This document shows positions 1-8,533 of a DNA stretch of 52,236 nt, one piece after another. The notes beneath the pieces were generated by a model, which had not been told where the DNA came from, did not search any database, and worked only from the letters and a program-made list of their open reading frames with translations. The stretch is taken from contig JAFGRB010000106.1 of assembly GCA_016935365.1 (NCBI GenBank), positions 1-52,236 of the forward strand, read 5' to 3'. This DNA is from Deltaproteobacteria bacterium. Its GTDB lineage: Bacteria > Myxococcota > B64-G9. Position numbers and translations under genes: made by a program. Numbering within the stretch: the stretch's first letter is position 1; every line of letters begins with the position of its first letter.

Positions 1-3000
1 ACCCGCACGCCGATCGCCGCCGCGTCCAGCCGTGGCGCGACGGCTGCTGGCGCCTCGGGCTCGACCCGGGCCTCGGCTGCCGGTGCGGGCTCCTGCCGGA
101 CCTCGTCTTCTTGCACCGAGCCGTCGACGCGGGCGCGCAGGCACTCGTGATCCACTTCCAGCCGGGCGCCCTTGCCCGCGAGCTCGTCCAGCCATCTGCG
201 CTGCTGCGCCGTGTCGATCTGGCCCGGATCGTCCACGCGCTCGAATAGGCTGATCGCGATCTGGGAGCCGAAGCCCGCTGCCAGGCGCAGCGCATAGCGC
301 ACATCGCGCGCGCCGCCGCGCGACAGCTCGAGCTCCCCCAGCTCGGGATCGGCCTGCTGGAAGTTGGGCACCGGCGGGACGCGCTGGTGCTGGAGCATGC
401 GCACGGCCGCCGCGTCCTCGATGCTCACGCCCATGGCGTGCCCGGTGAAGCCCTTGGTATTGGCGATGACGATCTTCCCGGCTTCGTCGCCGAAGACGTG
501 TCGCAGCGCGTGGACCTCGGCGCTGGCGCTTCCGCCCCGCGCGGGGGTGTAGGTCTCGTGGGACACGAAGACCGTCTGCGCGGCCAGCCGTCGCCGGTCC
601 AGCCCGTGTTCGGCCTCGGCCTGCGCCACCAGGCGCTCGAGGACAGATGCGATGTGCTCGGGGTCGAGCCGGGTGCCGTGGAAGGCGCTGTTCGCGACCT
701 GGCTGCCGAGCAGCCGCGCGAGTGCGTTCTGGCCGCGCTCGCGTACGGAATCGGCGCGCTCGACCACCAGACCCACCGCGCCCATGCCCGCGATCATGCC
801 ATTGCGCCGCCGGTCGAATGGCAGCGCGGCCTTCTCGAGCGCGGGCTCGGTGGTCACCGCGCCCGTGGCCAGCATGCCGCCGACCAGCCAGGGGCAGAGC
901 GTGGGGTTGGTGATGTCGTCGGCGCCGATCACGATCACGCGCGGACAGCGGCCGGACGCGATCCAGTCTGCGGCCATGGACACGGCGAGCGTGGTCGAGG
1001 CGCAGGCCGCGTTGACCTGCGCATTCGGACCGCGGGCGCCGATGAGCTCCGCCAGCTGGGCATGCCCCATGGCCAGGCTCTTGAAGATGAAGCGGCGATC
1101 GAAACGATAGCCCTCGCCGATCTCGCGCTCGAGCGCCTCGATCCGCTCGCGTAGCGCGTGGAGCGGGCCGATCTGATCGGCGATGGCGCGCAGCTCGTCC
1201 AGCGCGCGCGCGTGCAGATCGAGCTGGTGCCTCTGGTCCAGCTCGGCGAGCAGGCTGTCATAGCCCGGAAAGGCCGAGGCGAAGATCACGCCGGTCTCGT
1301 CGGCGATGCCGGCCGGCAGCTTCCAGCCGGACGGGATGCGCCTGCCGCTTCGGGTGATCTGGTGGCACTGCACGAGCGGGATCCCGGCGTCGCGAAGTGC
1401 GAGCAGGCCCGCGCACACGGCAAGCGAGGTGCTCACATCCCAGGACTCGACCCGCTCGCGCGGAAGGCCGAACTGGGCCACCGGGTCGAAGGGACCCCGC
1501 TGGCCTGCGAGCTGGGCGACCGACTCGGGGCTGTCGAGCAGCTCGAAGCCGGGTCCGCCCGGGGCGTCCTTGACCAGGCGGGCGATGCCCTGGGCGGCCA
1601 GGCCGCGGCGAGACGCCTCGCTCAAGGTGTCGATGCCGACGAAGCCGTCCAGGATCCGGGTCGTGTTTTCCGGATCGAAGACGGGGTGATCTCGGCCCGG
1701 CAGGCCGAGCCCGACCCCGCTCACCAGGACCGCAGGGCGCTGCGACGCCTCTGGCGCAGGAACGATCGCCGGAGACATGTCGACGACGCCCGCGTCCTCG
1801 ATGACGGCTGCCTGGACGCAGGTGCACGGCTTCGCGGGCGCCTCTTCGGCAAGGCGCGGCAAGCCGCAGGCCGCGCAGGCCGCGAGCGCGATCGCGAAAG
1901 AATCCCGATCGCCCTGCTTGGGGAGGTTGGTGGACACGGCAATGCACTCCGGATCTTCGATCACGTCGAGCACGAAGCGCGAGAGCACGCGACCGGGGCC
2001 CACCTCGACGAAGAGCCTGGCGCCCAGCTCGTACAGGCGCCGGATGCTCTCGACGAAGCGCACGGGCTCCGCGACCTGGCGCGCGAGCCGGTCCAGGTTG
2101 GACTCTCGATCTGCGGGCTCGCCCGAGTAGAGCTCGGCGTCCACGTTGGCCACGATCGGTATGCAGGGCGGATGGAAGTCGAGCCGTCCCAGCAGGCGCC
2201 GCAGTGGATCGCGGGCCGGCGCCACGATGTGGGTGTGAAAGGCGTGGGAGACCGGTAGCCGGACGGCCTTGAAGCCGGCGCGGGTCAGCTGCTCGACGGC
2301 CTGCTCCATCGGCCGGGTCGCACCGCCGATGACCGTCTGGCTGAGGCTGTTGTAGTTGGCCGCCACGACGCCCGGCGCCTCGTGCAGCATCTGCTGGATC
2401 TGCTCGGCGGGACCGAACACGGCCGCCATGCGGCCCGGGTCTTCGACCTGCACGCTGGCCATCTCGCGTGCTCGGGCGCAGACCGCCGTGAGCGCGTCGG
2501 CCAGCGATATCATACCGGCCGCCACCAGCGCGGCGTACTCTCCAAGGCTGTGCCCGGCCACCATGTCGGGTTGAATGCCGCGCTCGGCCAGCAGCCTCAG
2601 CATGGCGATGTCGGCCGTGAGCATGGCGGGCTGGCAGACCGTGGTGTCCTGGAGGGCGGCGCGGGACTCGGCGCTGTCCTCGGTGTAGATGAAGCGGCTG
2701 AGAGGGACTCCGAGCACGGGCTCCATGACGCGGTCGGCCTCGGCAAAGGTCTCGGCGACCGCCGGCTCGGAGGCGAAGGCGGCCAGCATGCCGATGCGCT
2801 GAGAGCCCTGGCCCGGAAAGAGAAAGGCCGTGCGCGCCGCGGGGCCGCGCCCCCGGAAGATCCCCTGGCTGGCGAGCGGCCTCCAGATCGGCGCCTCGTC
2901 GCGCCGGAGCGCGGACAGGGCCAGCGCTGCGCGTTTTCGCAGCTGCACCTCGTCCGAGTACGCAATCGCCAGCCGCTCGGCCCCGTTGCCCGACGCTTCC

Positions 3001-4535
3001 CGCGGGGGTCCGCTCTCGAGCGCCTGTGCGAGCTCGGCAGCGGAGTCGGCGCCGAGCGCCAGCACGCCCGGGCCTTCCTGCGCGGTCTCGGTCGGCTGCT
3101 CGACCAGCACGGAAGGACGGCTCGCCTGCTCGGCCGGCCCGAGCACGACGTGGAAGTTCGTCCCGCCGAAGCCGAAAGAGGAGACGCCTGCGTAGCGGTG
3201 CCTTCCGGGCGCGGGCTTCCAGTCGCGGGCCTCACGGGGCACGTAGAAGGGCGCGTCGGGCGCGATCTGCGGGTTGGCCTGCTCGAAGTGGATCGAGGGC
3301 GGAATCATCTCGTGGTGGATGGCGAGCGCGGCCTTGATGAGCGCTGCGGCCCCGGCCGCGCTCTTGAGGTGGCCGATCTGGCTCTTGACCGAGCCCATGG
3401 GGATGGAAGCCGGCGGCGCCTCGGCGAAGATCTCGGATACGACCTTCGCCTCGACCGCATCGCCCACCGCGGTCGAGGTTCCGTGGGCCTCGATCAGACC
3501 CGCCTCTGACGGCTGCAGGCCGGCCATCTCCCAGGCTCGCTCCACGGCCAGCCGCTGGCCGATCGGGTTGGGAGCCGTAATGCCCTTGCCGCGTCCGTCG
3601 CTGGCCGAGCCGAGACTCCGGAGGACGGCGTAGATGCGGTCATCGGCCGCCAGGGCGTCTTCCAGTCGTTTCATCAGCAGGATGCCGCAGCCCTCGCCCA
3701 TGACGAAGCCGGAGGCCCGCCGGTCGAAGGGGCAGCTCAGATCGGCAGACAGCGCACCGATCTTGCAGAACTTGACGAAGATCTGGGGCGAGAGCGAGGA
3801 GTCCACGCCCCCGGTCAGCACCAGGTCAAAGCGCCGCTCGGCGAGCCCGGCTGCCGCCGCCTGCACGGCGGCCAGCGACGAGGCGCAGGCCGCGTCGGTC
3901 GTGAAGTTGGGCCCCCGCAGGCCGAAGGCATTCGCCACCCGGCCGGCGATCACGTTGGACAGCTCTCCGGGCATGCTGTCCTCGGTGATCGCGGGAAGGT
4001 CGGCGAGCGCCATCTTGCGGAACTGCTCGAGCAGCGCTTCCTGGCCCCCCGCGGGCAGCCCGGAGAAGATCTCGGTGGACCGCAGCGCGCGGACGAAGCG
4101 AGGCAGCTGGACGCGCAGCGTGGTCAACGCGTGCATGTCCCCCGCCAGTGCGTTGCCGATGATGACCGCCGTGCGCTCGCGGTCGAAGTCCCGATCCAGC
4201 AAGCCCGCATCGGCCAGCGCCTCCTTGCAGGCCACCAGGGCCCACTGCTGCACCGAGTCCATGGCCTGCGCGGTGCGGGGCGGAATGCGAAAGCCGAGGC
4301 TGTCGAACTGGAAGCCGGTCACGAAGGCCCCGATCTTGGTGTAGGTCTTGTCGGGCGCCCGGGGATCCGGATCGTAGTGGTCCTCGATCAGCCAGCGCTC
4401 CGGCGGCACCTCTCGGATGCTGTCCGTGCCATTTGTGATATGGCTCCAGAAGGTCGGCAGATCGCCTGCGTCCGGCATCACGGCGCCCATGCCCACGATG
4501 GCGATCGGACAGCTGTTCGACTGGGTCGAGCTCAT
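1..4535 (-). CDS. Type I polyketide/lipid synthase, KS-AT-KS (3' end beyond window)
   Basis: Multidomain iterative-type synthase, open from an ATG at 4535 to the left edge (1511 codons seen, no stop, so the C-terminus is missing). An N-terminal ketosynthase (about residues 5-440) has active-site Cys217 in TDAACASS, the first His in EAHGTSTAVGD and the second in SQIGHLKSAAG. A malonyl-type acyltransferase follows (Ser663 in GHSLGE, His767 in SHAFHT). A second ketosynthase-like domain (from about residue 935) keeps Cys1178 (NAACASTT), His1326 and His1366 (GFTGHAMG) but reads SHETYTPARGG where HGTxT is usual. The first KS looks closest to PfaA/heterocyst-glycolipid type synthases. No ACP, KR or DH is visible before the edge; they may lie beyond. 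The gene sits 27 bp downstream of an acyl-CoA dehydrogenase, suggesting a lipid product. The family call is secure; the product is unknown. Confidence 0.92.
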   Translation of the reverse strand, partial: MSSTQSNSCPIAIVGMGAVMPDAGDLPTFWSHITNGTDSIREVPPERWLIEDHYDPDPRAPDKTYTKIGAFVTGFQFDSLGFRIPPRTAQAMDSVQQWALVACKEALADAGLLDRDFDRERTAVIIGNALAGDMHALTTLRVQLPRFVRALRSTEIFSGLPAGGQEALLEQFRKMALADLPAITEDSMPGELSNVIAGRVANAFGLRGPNFTTDAACASSLAAVQAAAAGLAERRFDLVLTGGVDSSLSPQIFVKFCKIGALSADLSCPFDRRASGFVMGEGCGILLMKRLEDALAADDRIYAVLRSLGSASDGRGKGITAPNPIGQRLAVERAWEMAGLQPSEAGLIEAHGTSTAVGDAVEAKVVSEIFAEAPPASIPMGSVKSQIGHLKSAAGAAALIKAALAIHHEMIPPSIHFEQANPQIAPDAPFYVPREARDWKPAPGRHRYAGVSSFGFGGTNFHVVLGPAEQASRPSVLVEQPTETAQEGPGVLALGADSAAELAQALESGPPREASGNGAERLAIAYSDEVQLRKRAALALSALRRDEAPIWRPLASQGIFRGRGPAARTAFLFPGQGSQRIGMLAAFASEPAVAETFAEADRVMEPVLGVPLSRFIYTEDSAESRAALQDTTVCQPAMLTADIAMLRLLAERGIQPDMVAGHSLGEYAALVAAGMISLADALTAVCARAREMASVQVEDPGRMAAVFGPAEQIQQMLHEAPGVVAANYNSLSQTVIGGATRPMEQAVEQLTRAGFKAVRLPVSHAFHTHIVAPARDPLRRLLGRLDFHPPCIPIVANVDAELYSGEPADRESNLDRLARQVAEPVRFVESIRRLYELGARLFVEVGPGRVLSRFVLDVIEDPECIAVSTNLPKQGDRDSFAIALAACAACGLPRLAEEAPAKPCTCVQAAVIEDAGVVDMSPAIVPAPEASQRPAVLVSGVGLGLPGRDHPVFDPENTTRILDGFVGIDTLSEASRRGLAAQGIARLVKDAPGGPGFELLDSPESVAQLAGQRGPFDPVAQFGLPRERVESWDVSTSLAVCAGLLALRDAGIPLVQCHQITRSGRRIPSGWKLPAGIADETGVIFASAFPGYDSLLAELDQRHQLDLHARALDELRAIADQIGPLHALRERIEALEREIGEGYRFDRRFIFKSLAMGHAQLAELIGARGPNAQVNAACASTTLAVSMAADWIASGRCPRVIVIGADDITNPTLCPWLVGGMLATGAVTTEPALEKAALPFDRRRNGMIAGMGAVGLVVERADSVRERGQNALARLLGSQVANSAFHGTRLDPEHIASVLERLVAQAEAEHGLDRRRLAAQTVFVSHETYTPARGGSASAEVHALRHVFGDEAGKIVIANTKGFTGHAMGVSIEDAAAVRMLQHQRVPPVPNFQQADPELGELELSRGGARDVRYALRLAAGFGSQIAISLFERVDDPGQIDTAQQRRWLDELAGKGARLEVDHECLRARVDGSVQEDEVRQEPAPAAEARVEPEAPAAVAPRLDAAAIGVR

Positions 4536-4562
4536 GAGGGATCTCCTGTCGAATCGGTCTTG

Positions 4563-6194
4563 TCAGTCGGCGGCCAGCTGCTCGGCCACCGAGTCCAGGT
4601 CGGCGAGGTCTCCGACGAGCTTTCTGCGAATGCGCTCTGCGCCCAGCTCGCGCTCGAAGCGCGCCAATGGCTCGCCCGCGAGCGCACCCGAGCCGGCGAC
4701 GAGCGCCAGGCCCTCGTCGAGCAGGCGACGGGCCGCCCGCCGGGCCCGGATTCGGCTCAGGACCGAGAGCTGCGTCGCCGTCAGACGGGAGGAGCGCGGC
4801 TCGCCGCGCCCGGCTTTGTGCGCGAAGGCGCTGGCGGACTCGATGCCGGCCAACAGCCCGCCCAGGCTGAACAGCACGTGCTGGTTGCGGGTCAGCCGAT
4901 GCTGCCGGCAGGTCTCCATCAGCGCGTGGGCGGCCCGGCAGCCCAGCGCGGCCGTATCCGCGCCGCAGTCGGGCGCCGAGCGGGCGAGCGAGTCCAGGGC
5001 GTCGGCTGCCTCGAGGGTCCGGCCTCCGCCTGACTGCAGGTGCTGGCGCCATCGGTCGCGGGCGATGGTCTGCTGCAGGATTTCCGAGGTCCCCTCGTAG
5101 ATGCAGGTGATGCGCACATCGCGCCGGATCTTCTCCACCTCGTAGGCCTGGATGTAACCGTAGCCCCCGTGTGCCTGGAGGGCTGCATCGGCGGCCGCGT
5201 TGCCCGCCTCGGTGGCGCAGAGCTTGGCCACCGCGCCCTCGGTGGCGAGATCCTGACCGCCCTGGTCCAGCTGCTCGGCCACCTGCTCGATCGTCGCCCG
5301 GGCTGCCTCGAGCTCCGCGAGCTGCGGTACGATCAGCTTGTGGGTCCAGGCGCGCTTGTCGATCAGCGCCGAGCCGCCCTGGACGCGTTCTCGGCCGTAC
5401 GCCACGGCTCGCTCCAGAGCCGCGTTTCCGCAGCCGAGCCCGAAGGCCGCCACCATCAGGCGCGTGTAGCCGAAGACCTGCTGGGCCTGGATCAGGCCCA
5501 GGCCCTCCTCGCCGCCCACCAGGTTCTCGGCCGGCACGCGGACGTCGTCGAGGCTGAGCGCGGTCGTGTTCGAGGCCCGGATGCCGTGCTTGTGCTCGGC
5601 CGGGCCGGGCTGCAGCCCGGGCGTGCTGCGCTCCACGACGAAGAAGGACGGGCCTCGCGGCGTTCGGGCCAGCACGGTGTAGATATCGGCGATGCCGCCG
5701 TTGGTGATGAACTGCTTGCTGCCATTGAGCACATAGGCGGTCGTACGGCCGGACTCGATCACCGGCTCGGCCCGGCTGCGGAGCGCAGACAGGTCCGAGC
5801 CGGCCGACGGCTCGGTGACCGCGTAGGCCGCGATCAGGCCCTCATCCGCCACGCGCGTCATCCACTTGGCTTTCTGCTCCTCCGTACCGCCCACCCGCAG
5901 CGGATCCGTGCCCAGCGAGACGCCCAGCACCGAGGTGGCCAGTCCGAGATCCACCCGCGCCAGGGCCTCGCAGATGCGGAAGATGGCCTGAGCGCTCCCA
6001 CCCATCCCGCCGTATGCCTCCGGGATGAAGGCCAGCTGGAGTCCGACCTCCGGCCCCAGCAGCTCGCGGATCAGCTCCTCGGGACAGCGGTCCTCGCGGT
6101 CGAGCTGCAGCATGACCTCGCTGGCCAGTCGCCGCTCGGCAAAGCGCTTCAACGTATCCAGGATCAGCTCCGTGTCCTCGTGCTCGAGGCGCAT
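4563..6194 (-). CDS. Acyl-CoA dehydrogenase with C-terminal extension
   Basis: Flavoprotein of the acyl-CoA dehydrogenase family, 543 residues. The start ATG at 6194 follows a strong GGAGGGGAGAG ribosome site. Family signatures are AYAVTEPSAGSDLS (FAD/substrate loop), GSKQFITNGGIADIY and, near residue 367, IYEGTSEILQ, whose Glu is the expected catalytic base. The core ends near residue 380; about 160 further residues, rich in Arg and Ala helices, form an extension absent from short-chain enzymes and reminiscent of the ACAD9/VLCAD-like long forms. It is the first gene of the synthase operon and would introduce or handle a 2,3-double bond in an acyl thioester. Whether the substrate is CoA- or ACP-bound cannot be told. 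Confidence 0.93.
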   Translation of the reverse strand: MRLEHEDTELILDTLKRFAERRLASEVMLQLDREDRCPEELIRELLGPEVGLQLAFIPEAYGGMGGSAQAIFRICEALARVDLGLATSVLGVSLGTDPLRVGGTEEQKAKWMTRVADEGLIAAYAVTEPSAGSDLSALRSRAEPVIESGRTTAYVLNGSKQFITNGGIADIYTVLARTPRGPSFFVVERSTPGLQPGPAEHKHGIRASNTTALSLDDVRVPAENLVGGEEGLGLIQAQQVFGYTRLMVAAFGLGCGNAALERAVAYGRERVQGGSALIDKRAWTHKLIVPQLAELEAARATIEQVAEQLDQGGQDLATEGAVAKLCATEAGNAAADAALQAHGGYGYIQAYEVEKIRRDVRITCIYEGTSEILQQTIARDRWRQHLQSGGGRTLEAADALDSLARSAPDCGADTAALGCRAAHALMETCRQHRLTRNQHVLFSLGGLLAGIESASAFAHKAGRGEPRSSRLTATQLSVLSRIRARRAARRLLDEGLALVAGSGALAGEPLARFERELGAERIRRKLVGDLADLDSVAEQLAAD

Positions 6195-6506
6195 CTCTCC
6201 CCTCCTCCGCCTGCAGGGGCAGGCAGACATCGAACCCACAGGATGGCTGCGCCGGTTTAGCAAGATCCGGGCCAGATCGTGTTCACCTGCATTTCCGGCC
6301 TCGGCTGACACTCTGCGTGCTACCCGTCCGTGGCGGACTGCGACCCAGGGATCTGAAAGGAGAGCGAGGGCTGGACTTGCCCAACCGATGATGCCCATGT
6401 GTATCATAGTGTGAGAAGACGTAGTGGCGGGTGCGAAAGCCGCTTTACGGTCGGCTGAAAAAGATTGTCGTTGTCTTGATAACGGCAGCGGGTTATCCTC
6501 TCCTGC
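6195..6506. other. Divergent intergenic region, 312 bp
   Basis: No coding region is supported here. It separates the minus-strand lipid operon from the plus-strand DUF362 operon. A 6-bp-arm hairpin (GCCTGC AGGG GCAGGC, 6209-6224) lies in the 5' leader of the acyl-CoA dehydrogenase just upstream of its ribosome site. Toward the plus gene there is a possible promoter near 6470-6498 (TTGTCT, 16 bp, TTATCC), which would place the transcript start almost on the GTG at 6507. Confidence 0.45.
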
Positions 6507-7568
6507 GTGAGCGATGATTCGACCAGGCGGATGAGCCGCCGTCGCTTCGTACAGCTCGCGGGTGGTGCGCTTGCGCTGAGCTCGACCTCTTGCCTGCCTC
6601 ACGTGGGCGGCGAGTGGGAGACCTGCGGCCAGGAAGGATCGTGCGAGCCCGAGACGCACGAGGTGCCGGCTCCGCCATCCAGCCGGGTCGTGGAGGTCTC
6701 CGATCCGCTGTCTGCGAGTTTTGAGAGCCTGACCATCGAAGCCGCGCGGGTGCCGGCCATGTTCCGGGCCGGGCTGCTCGCGCTGTGCGAGGTCGAGAGC
6801 GTGAAGGCGGCCTGGGAGGCCGTGCTGCCGGCCTACGAGCCGGGACAGCGCATCGGCATCAAGGTCAACTGCCTCAGCGCCCGTGCGGCGAGCTCCCTGG
6901 CCCTGACGCAAGCGGTGCACGACTCGCTCGTCGAGGCGGGCATCGAGCCGGAAGCGATCTTCGTCTGGGACCGCACCGAGCGCGAGCTCGGCGAGGCCGG
7001 CTTCCTCTCGGACGAGGTGCTCGGCCCGCGCTGCCAGTACACGCTCGCCAAGGACGAGACAGCCGATTGCGCGGGCTACGAGTGCGAGCCCGTGTGCCTC
7101 TCGGGCCGCAAGATCTACCTCTCCAGGCTGCTGACCCGAGAGACCGATCACCTGATCAACCTGGCCGTGATGAAGAACCACGACACGGCCAAGTTCACGG
7201 GCTGCCTCAAGAACCACTACGGCGCATTCTCCAGGCCGGGCGACTTCCACGACAACTGCGCAGAGCACATCGCGCAGCTCAACACCCTGCCCGCCATATC
7301 GAGCGTGTCTCGCCTGCAGGTGCTCGATGCCCTGTTGGGGGTGTGCAAGGCGGACACCAACAAGCCCGCCGATTGCGCGCCCGGCCGCGTGCTGCTGGCA
7401 TTCGATCCGGTGGCCATCGACCGGCGGGGCATCGAGATACGGGACGAGCAGCGCTTCTCGTGTTATGACTTGCCGGCGGGCTATCCGGCCGAGTACCTGG
7501 ATCGCGCCACCGAGCTCGGCGTGGGCGCGGCGAGCTACGAGCTGGTGCGCATCGACATGCCGCCGTGA
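6507..7568 (+). CDS. Tat-exported DUF362 family protein
   Basis: DUF362-family protein, 353 residues from a GTG at 6507; the ATG at 6531 (MSRRRFVQLAGG) is an equally good start because no clear ribosome site precedes the GTG. The N-terminus carries a twin-arginine signal (SRRRFVQ followed by a hydrophobic Ala/Leu stretch) ending in STSC, so it may be a Tat-exported lipoprotein. The body holds the DUF362 features RIGIKVNCLS and LAVMKNHDTAKFTGCLKNHYG. The C-terminal ferredoxin domain found in many DUF362 proteins is absent. It is followed after 15 bp by a second, shorter DUF362 gene and then a DUF6599-like gene, so all three probably act together outside the cytoplasm. The biochemical role is unknown. 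Confidence 0.85.
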   Translation: MSDDSTRRMSRRRFVQLAGGALALSSTSCLPHVGGEWETCGQEGSCEPETHEVPAPPSSRVVEVSDPLSASFESLTIEAARVPAMFRAGLLALCEVESVKAAWEAVLPAYEPGQRIGIKVNCLSARAASSLALTQAVHDSLVEAGIEPEAIFVWDRTERELGEAGFLSDEVLGPRCQYTLAKDETADCAGYECEPVCLSGRKIYLSRLLTRETDHLINLAVMKNHDTAKFTGCLKNHYGAFSRPGDFHDNCAEHIAQLNTLPAISSVSRLQVLDALLGVCKADTNKPADCAPGRVLLAFDPVAIDRRGIEIRDEQRFSCYDLPAGYPAEYLDRATELGVGAASYELVRIDMPP

Positions 7569-7583
7569 TGCGAGGAGATGGGC

Positions 7584-8513
7584 ATGGAAGCACGCTTTGG
7601 AAGGCGAGAGCTCTTCCGGCGCGGGGCCATCGCCTCGGCTGCCCTGGCCATCGGCGGCCGAACGGCCCGCGCCGAGGGCGGCGATCGCGTCGCGCTCGTC
7701 AAGCTGCAGGGCGTCAAGGACGACCTGGACGCGGCCGTCAAGAAGCTCCTCTCGCCGCTGGGCGGCATGCAGTCCTTCGTGCGCAAGGGAGACAAGGTGC
7801 TGCTCAAGCCCAACATGGGCTTCGCCACGCCGCCCGAGCGCCGGGCCACGACATCACCCGGCCTGGTGGCCGCTGTGGCGCGCCTGGCGCTCGGCTGCGG
7901 CGCGGCCAGGGTCCTGATCGCCGATCACCCCATGCGCAAGCCAGAGGCCTGCCTGCGGCTCAATGGCATTCAGGCCGCGGTCTCCGGCCTCGACAACGTG
8001 CACGTGCTGCTGCCCATGGCGGCCACCTTGTTCGTCTCGCGCGAGATCCCGCAGGGCAAGTCGCTGCGCAGGGTCCAGATCTTCAAAGACGCGCTGGAGG
8101 TCGACGTGCACATCGCCCTGCCGGTGGCCAAGAGCCACATGGCGGCCGGCTTCTCCGGCGGCGTCAAGGGCATGATGGGCCTGATCCTGGACCGCGAGAG
8201 TCTCCACTCGCGCTGCGATCTCAACCAGGCGATCGCCGACCTGGGCACCGTGCTCAAGGCACAGCTGAGCATCCTGGACGGCCTGAGCATCATGGCCACC
8301 GACGGGCCGGCGGGTCCCGGGGAGCTGATCGAGCGCAACACGCTGGTCGCCGGCACGGACAGCGTGGCCGTGGACGCTTTGGGCGTGGAGCTCGCGCCGC
8401 TGTACAGGCGCCGGATCAAGGCCCGGCAGATCAAGCACCTCAAGGCCGCTGCCGCCATGGGCGTGGGCAAGCTCGCGCTGCCGGCAGCAAAGGTTCGCAC
8501 GCTCAGCATGTGA
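7584..8513 (+). CDS. Second Tat-exported DUF362 family protein
   Basis: Paralogue-like DUF362 protein of about 309 residues. The ATG at 7584 is preferred because GAGGAG at 7572-7577 then sits 6 bp upstream; the in-frame ATG at 7578 abuts it. A Tat-like signal (FGRRELFRRGAIASAALAIG) is cleaved probably after ARA. DUF362 hallmarks are KVLLKPNMGFATPPE, ALPVAKSHMAAGFSGGVKG and a C-terminal VAVDALGVELAP segment, matching the VKxN and KSH/KNH positions of its upstream neighbour. It too lacks a ferredoxin domain. The conserved metal- or anion-like KSH motif is shared by both copies, which suggests duplication followed by specialisation. Function unknown. Confidence 0.88.
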   Translation: MEARFGRRELFRRGAIASAALAIGGRTARAEGGDRVALVKLQGVKDDLDAAVKKLLSPLGGMQSFVRKGDKVLLKPNMGFATPPERRATTSPGLVAAVARLALGCGAARVLIADHPMRKPEACLRLNGIQAAVSGLDNVHVLLPMAATLFVSREIPQGKSLRRVQIFKDALEVDVHIALPVAKSHMAAGFSGGVKGMMGLILDRESLHSRCDLNQAIADLGTVLKAQLSILDGLSIMATDGPAGPGELIERNTLVAGTDSVAVDALGVELAPLYRRRIKARQIKHLKAAAAMGVGKLALPAAKVRTLSM

Positions 8514-8533
8514 ACCGAGGAGGTCTGCGACCC

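Noticed and set aside
387-3509. Three long plus-strand reading frames opposite the synthase gene
   Set aside because: They are GC-skew shadows; the minus strand has continuous KS/AT domain motifs and the plus-strand products show only low-complexity, Arg/Ala/Gly-rich sequence.
4563-7268. A 901-residue version of the acyl-CoA dehydrogenase
   Set aside because: The extra N-terminal residues are low-complexity antisense sequence over the DUF362 gene; ATG 6194 has a strong ribosome site and fits the family start.
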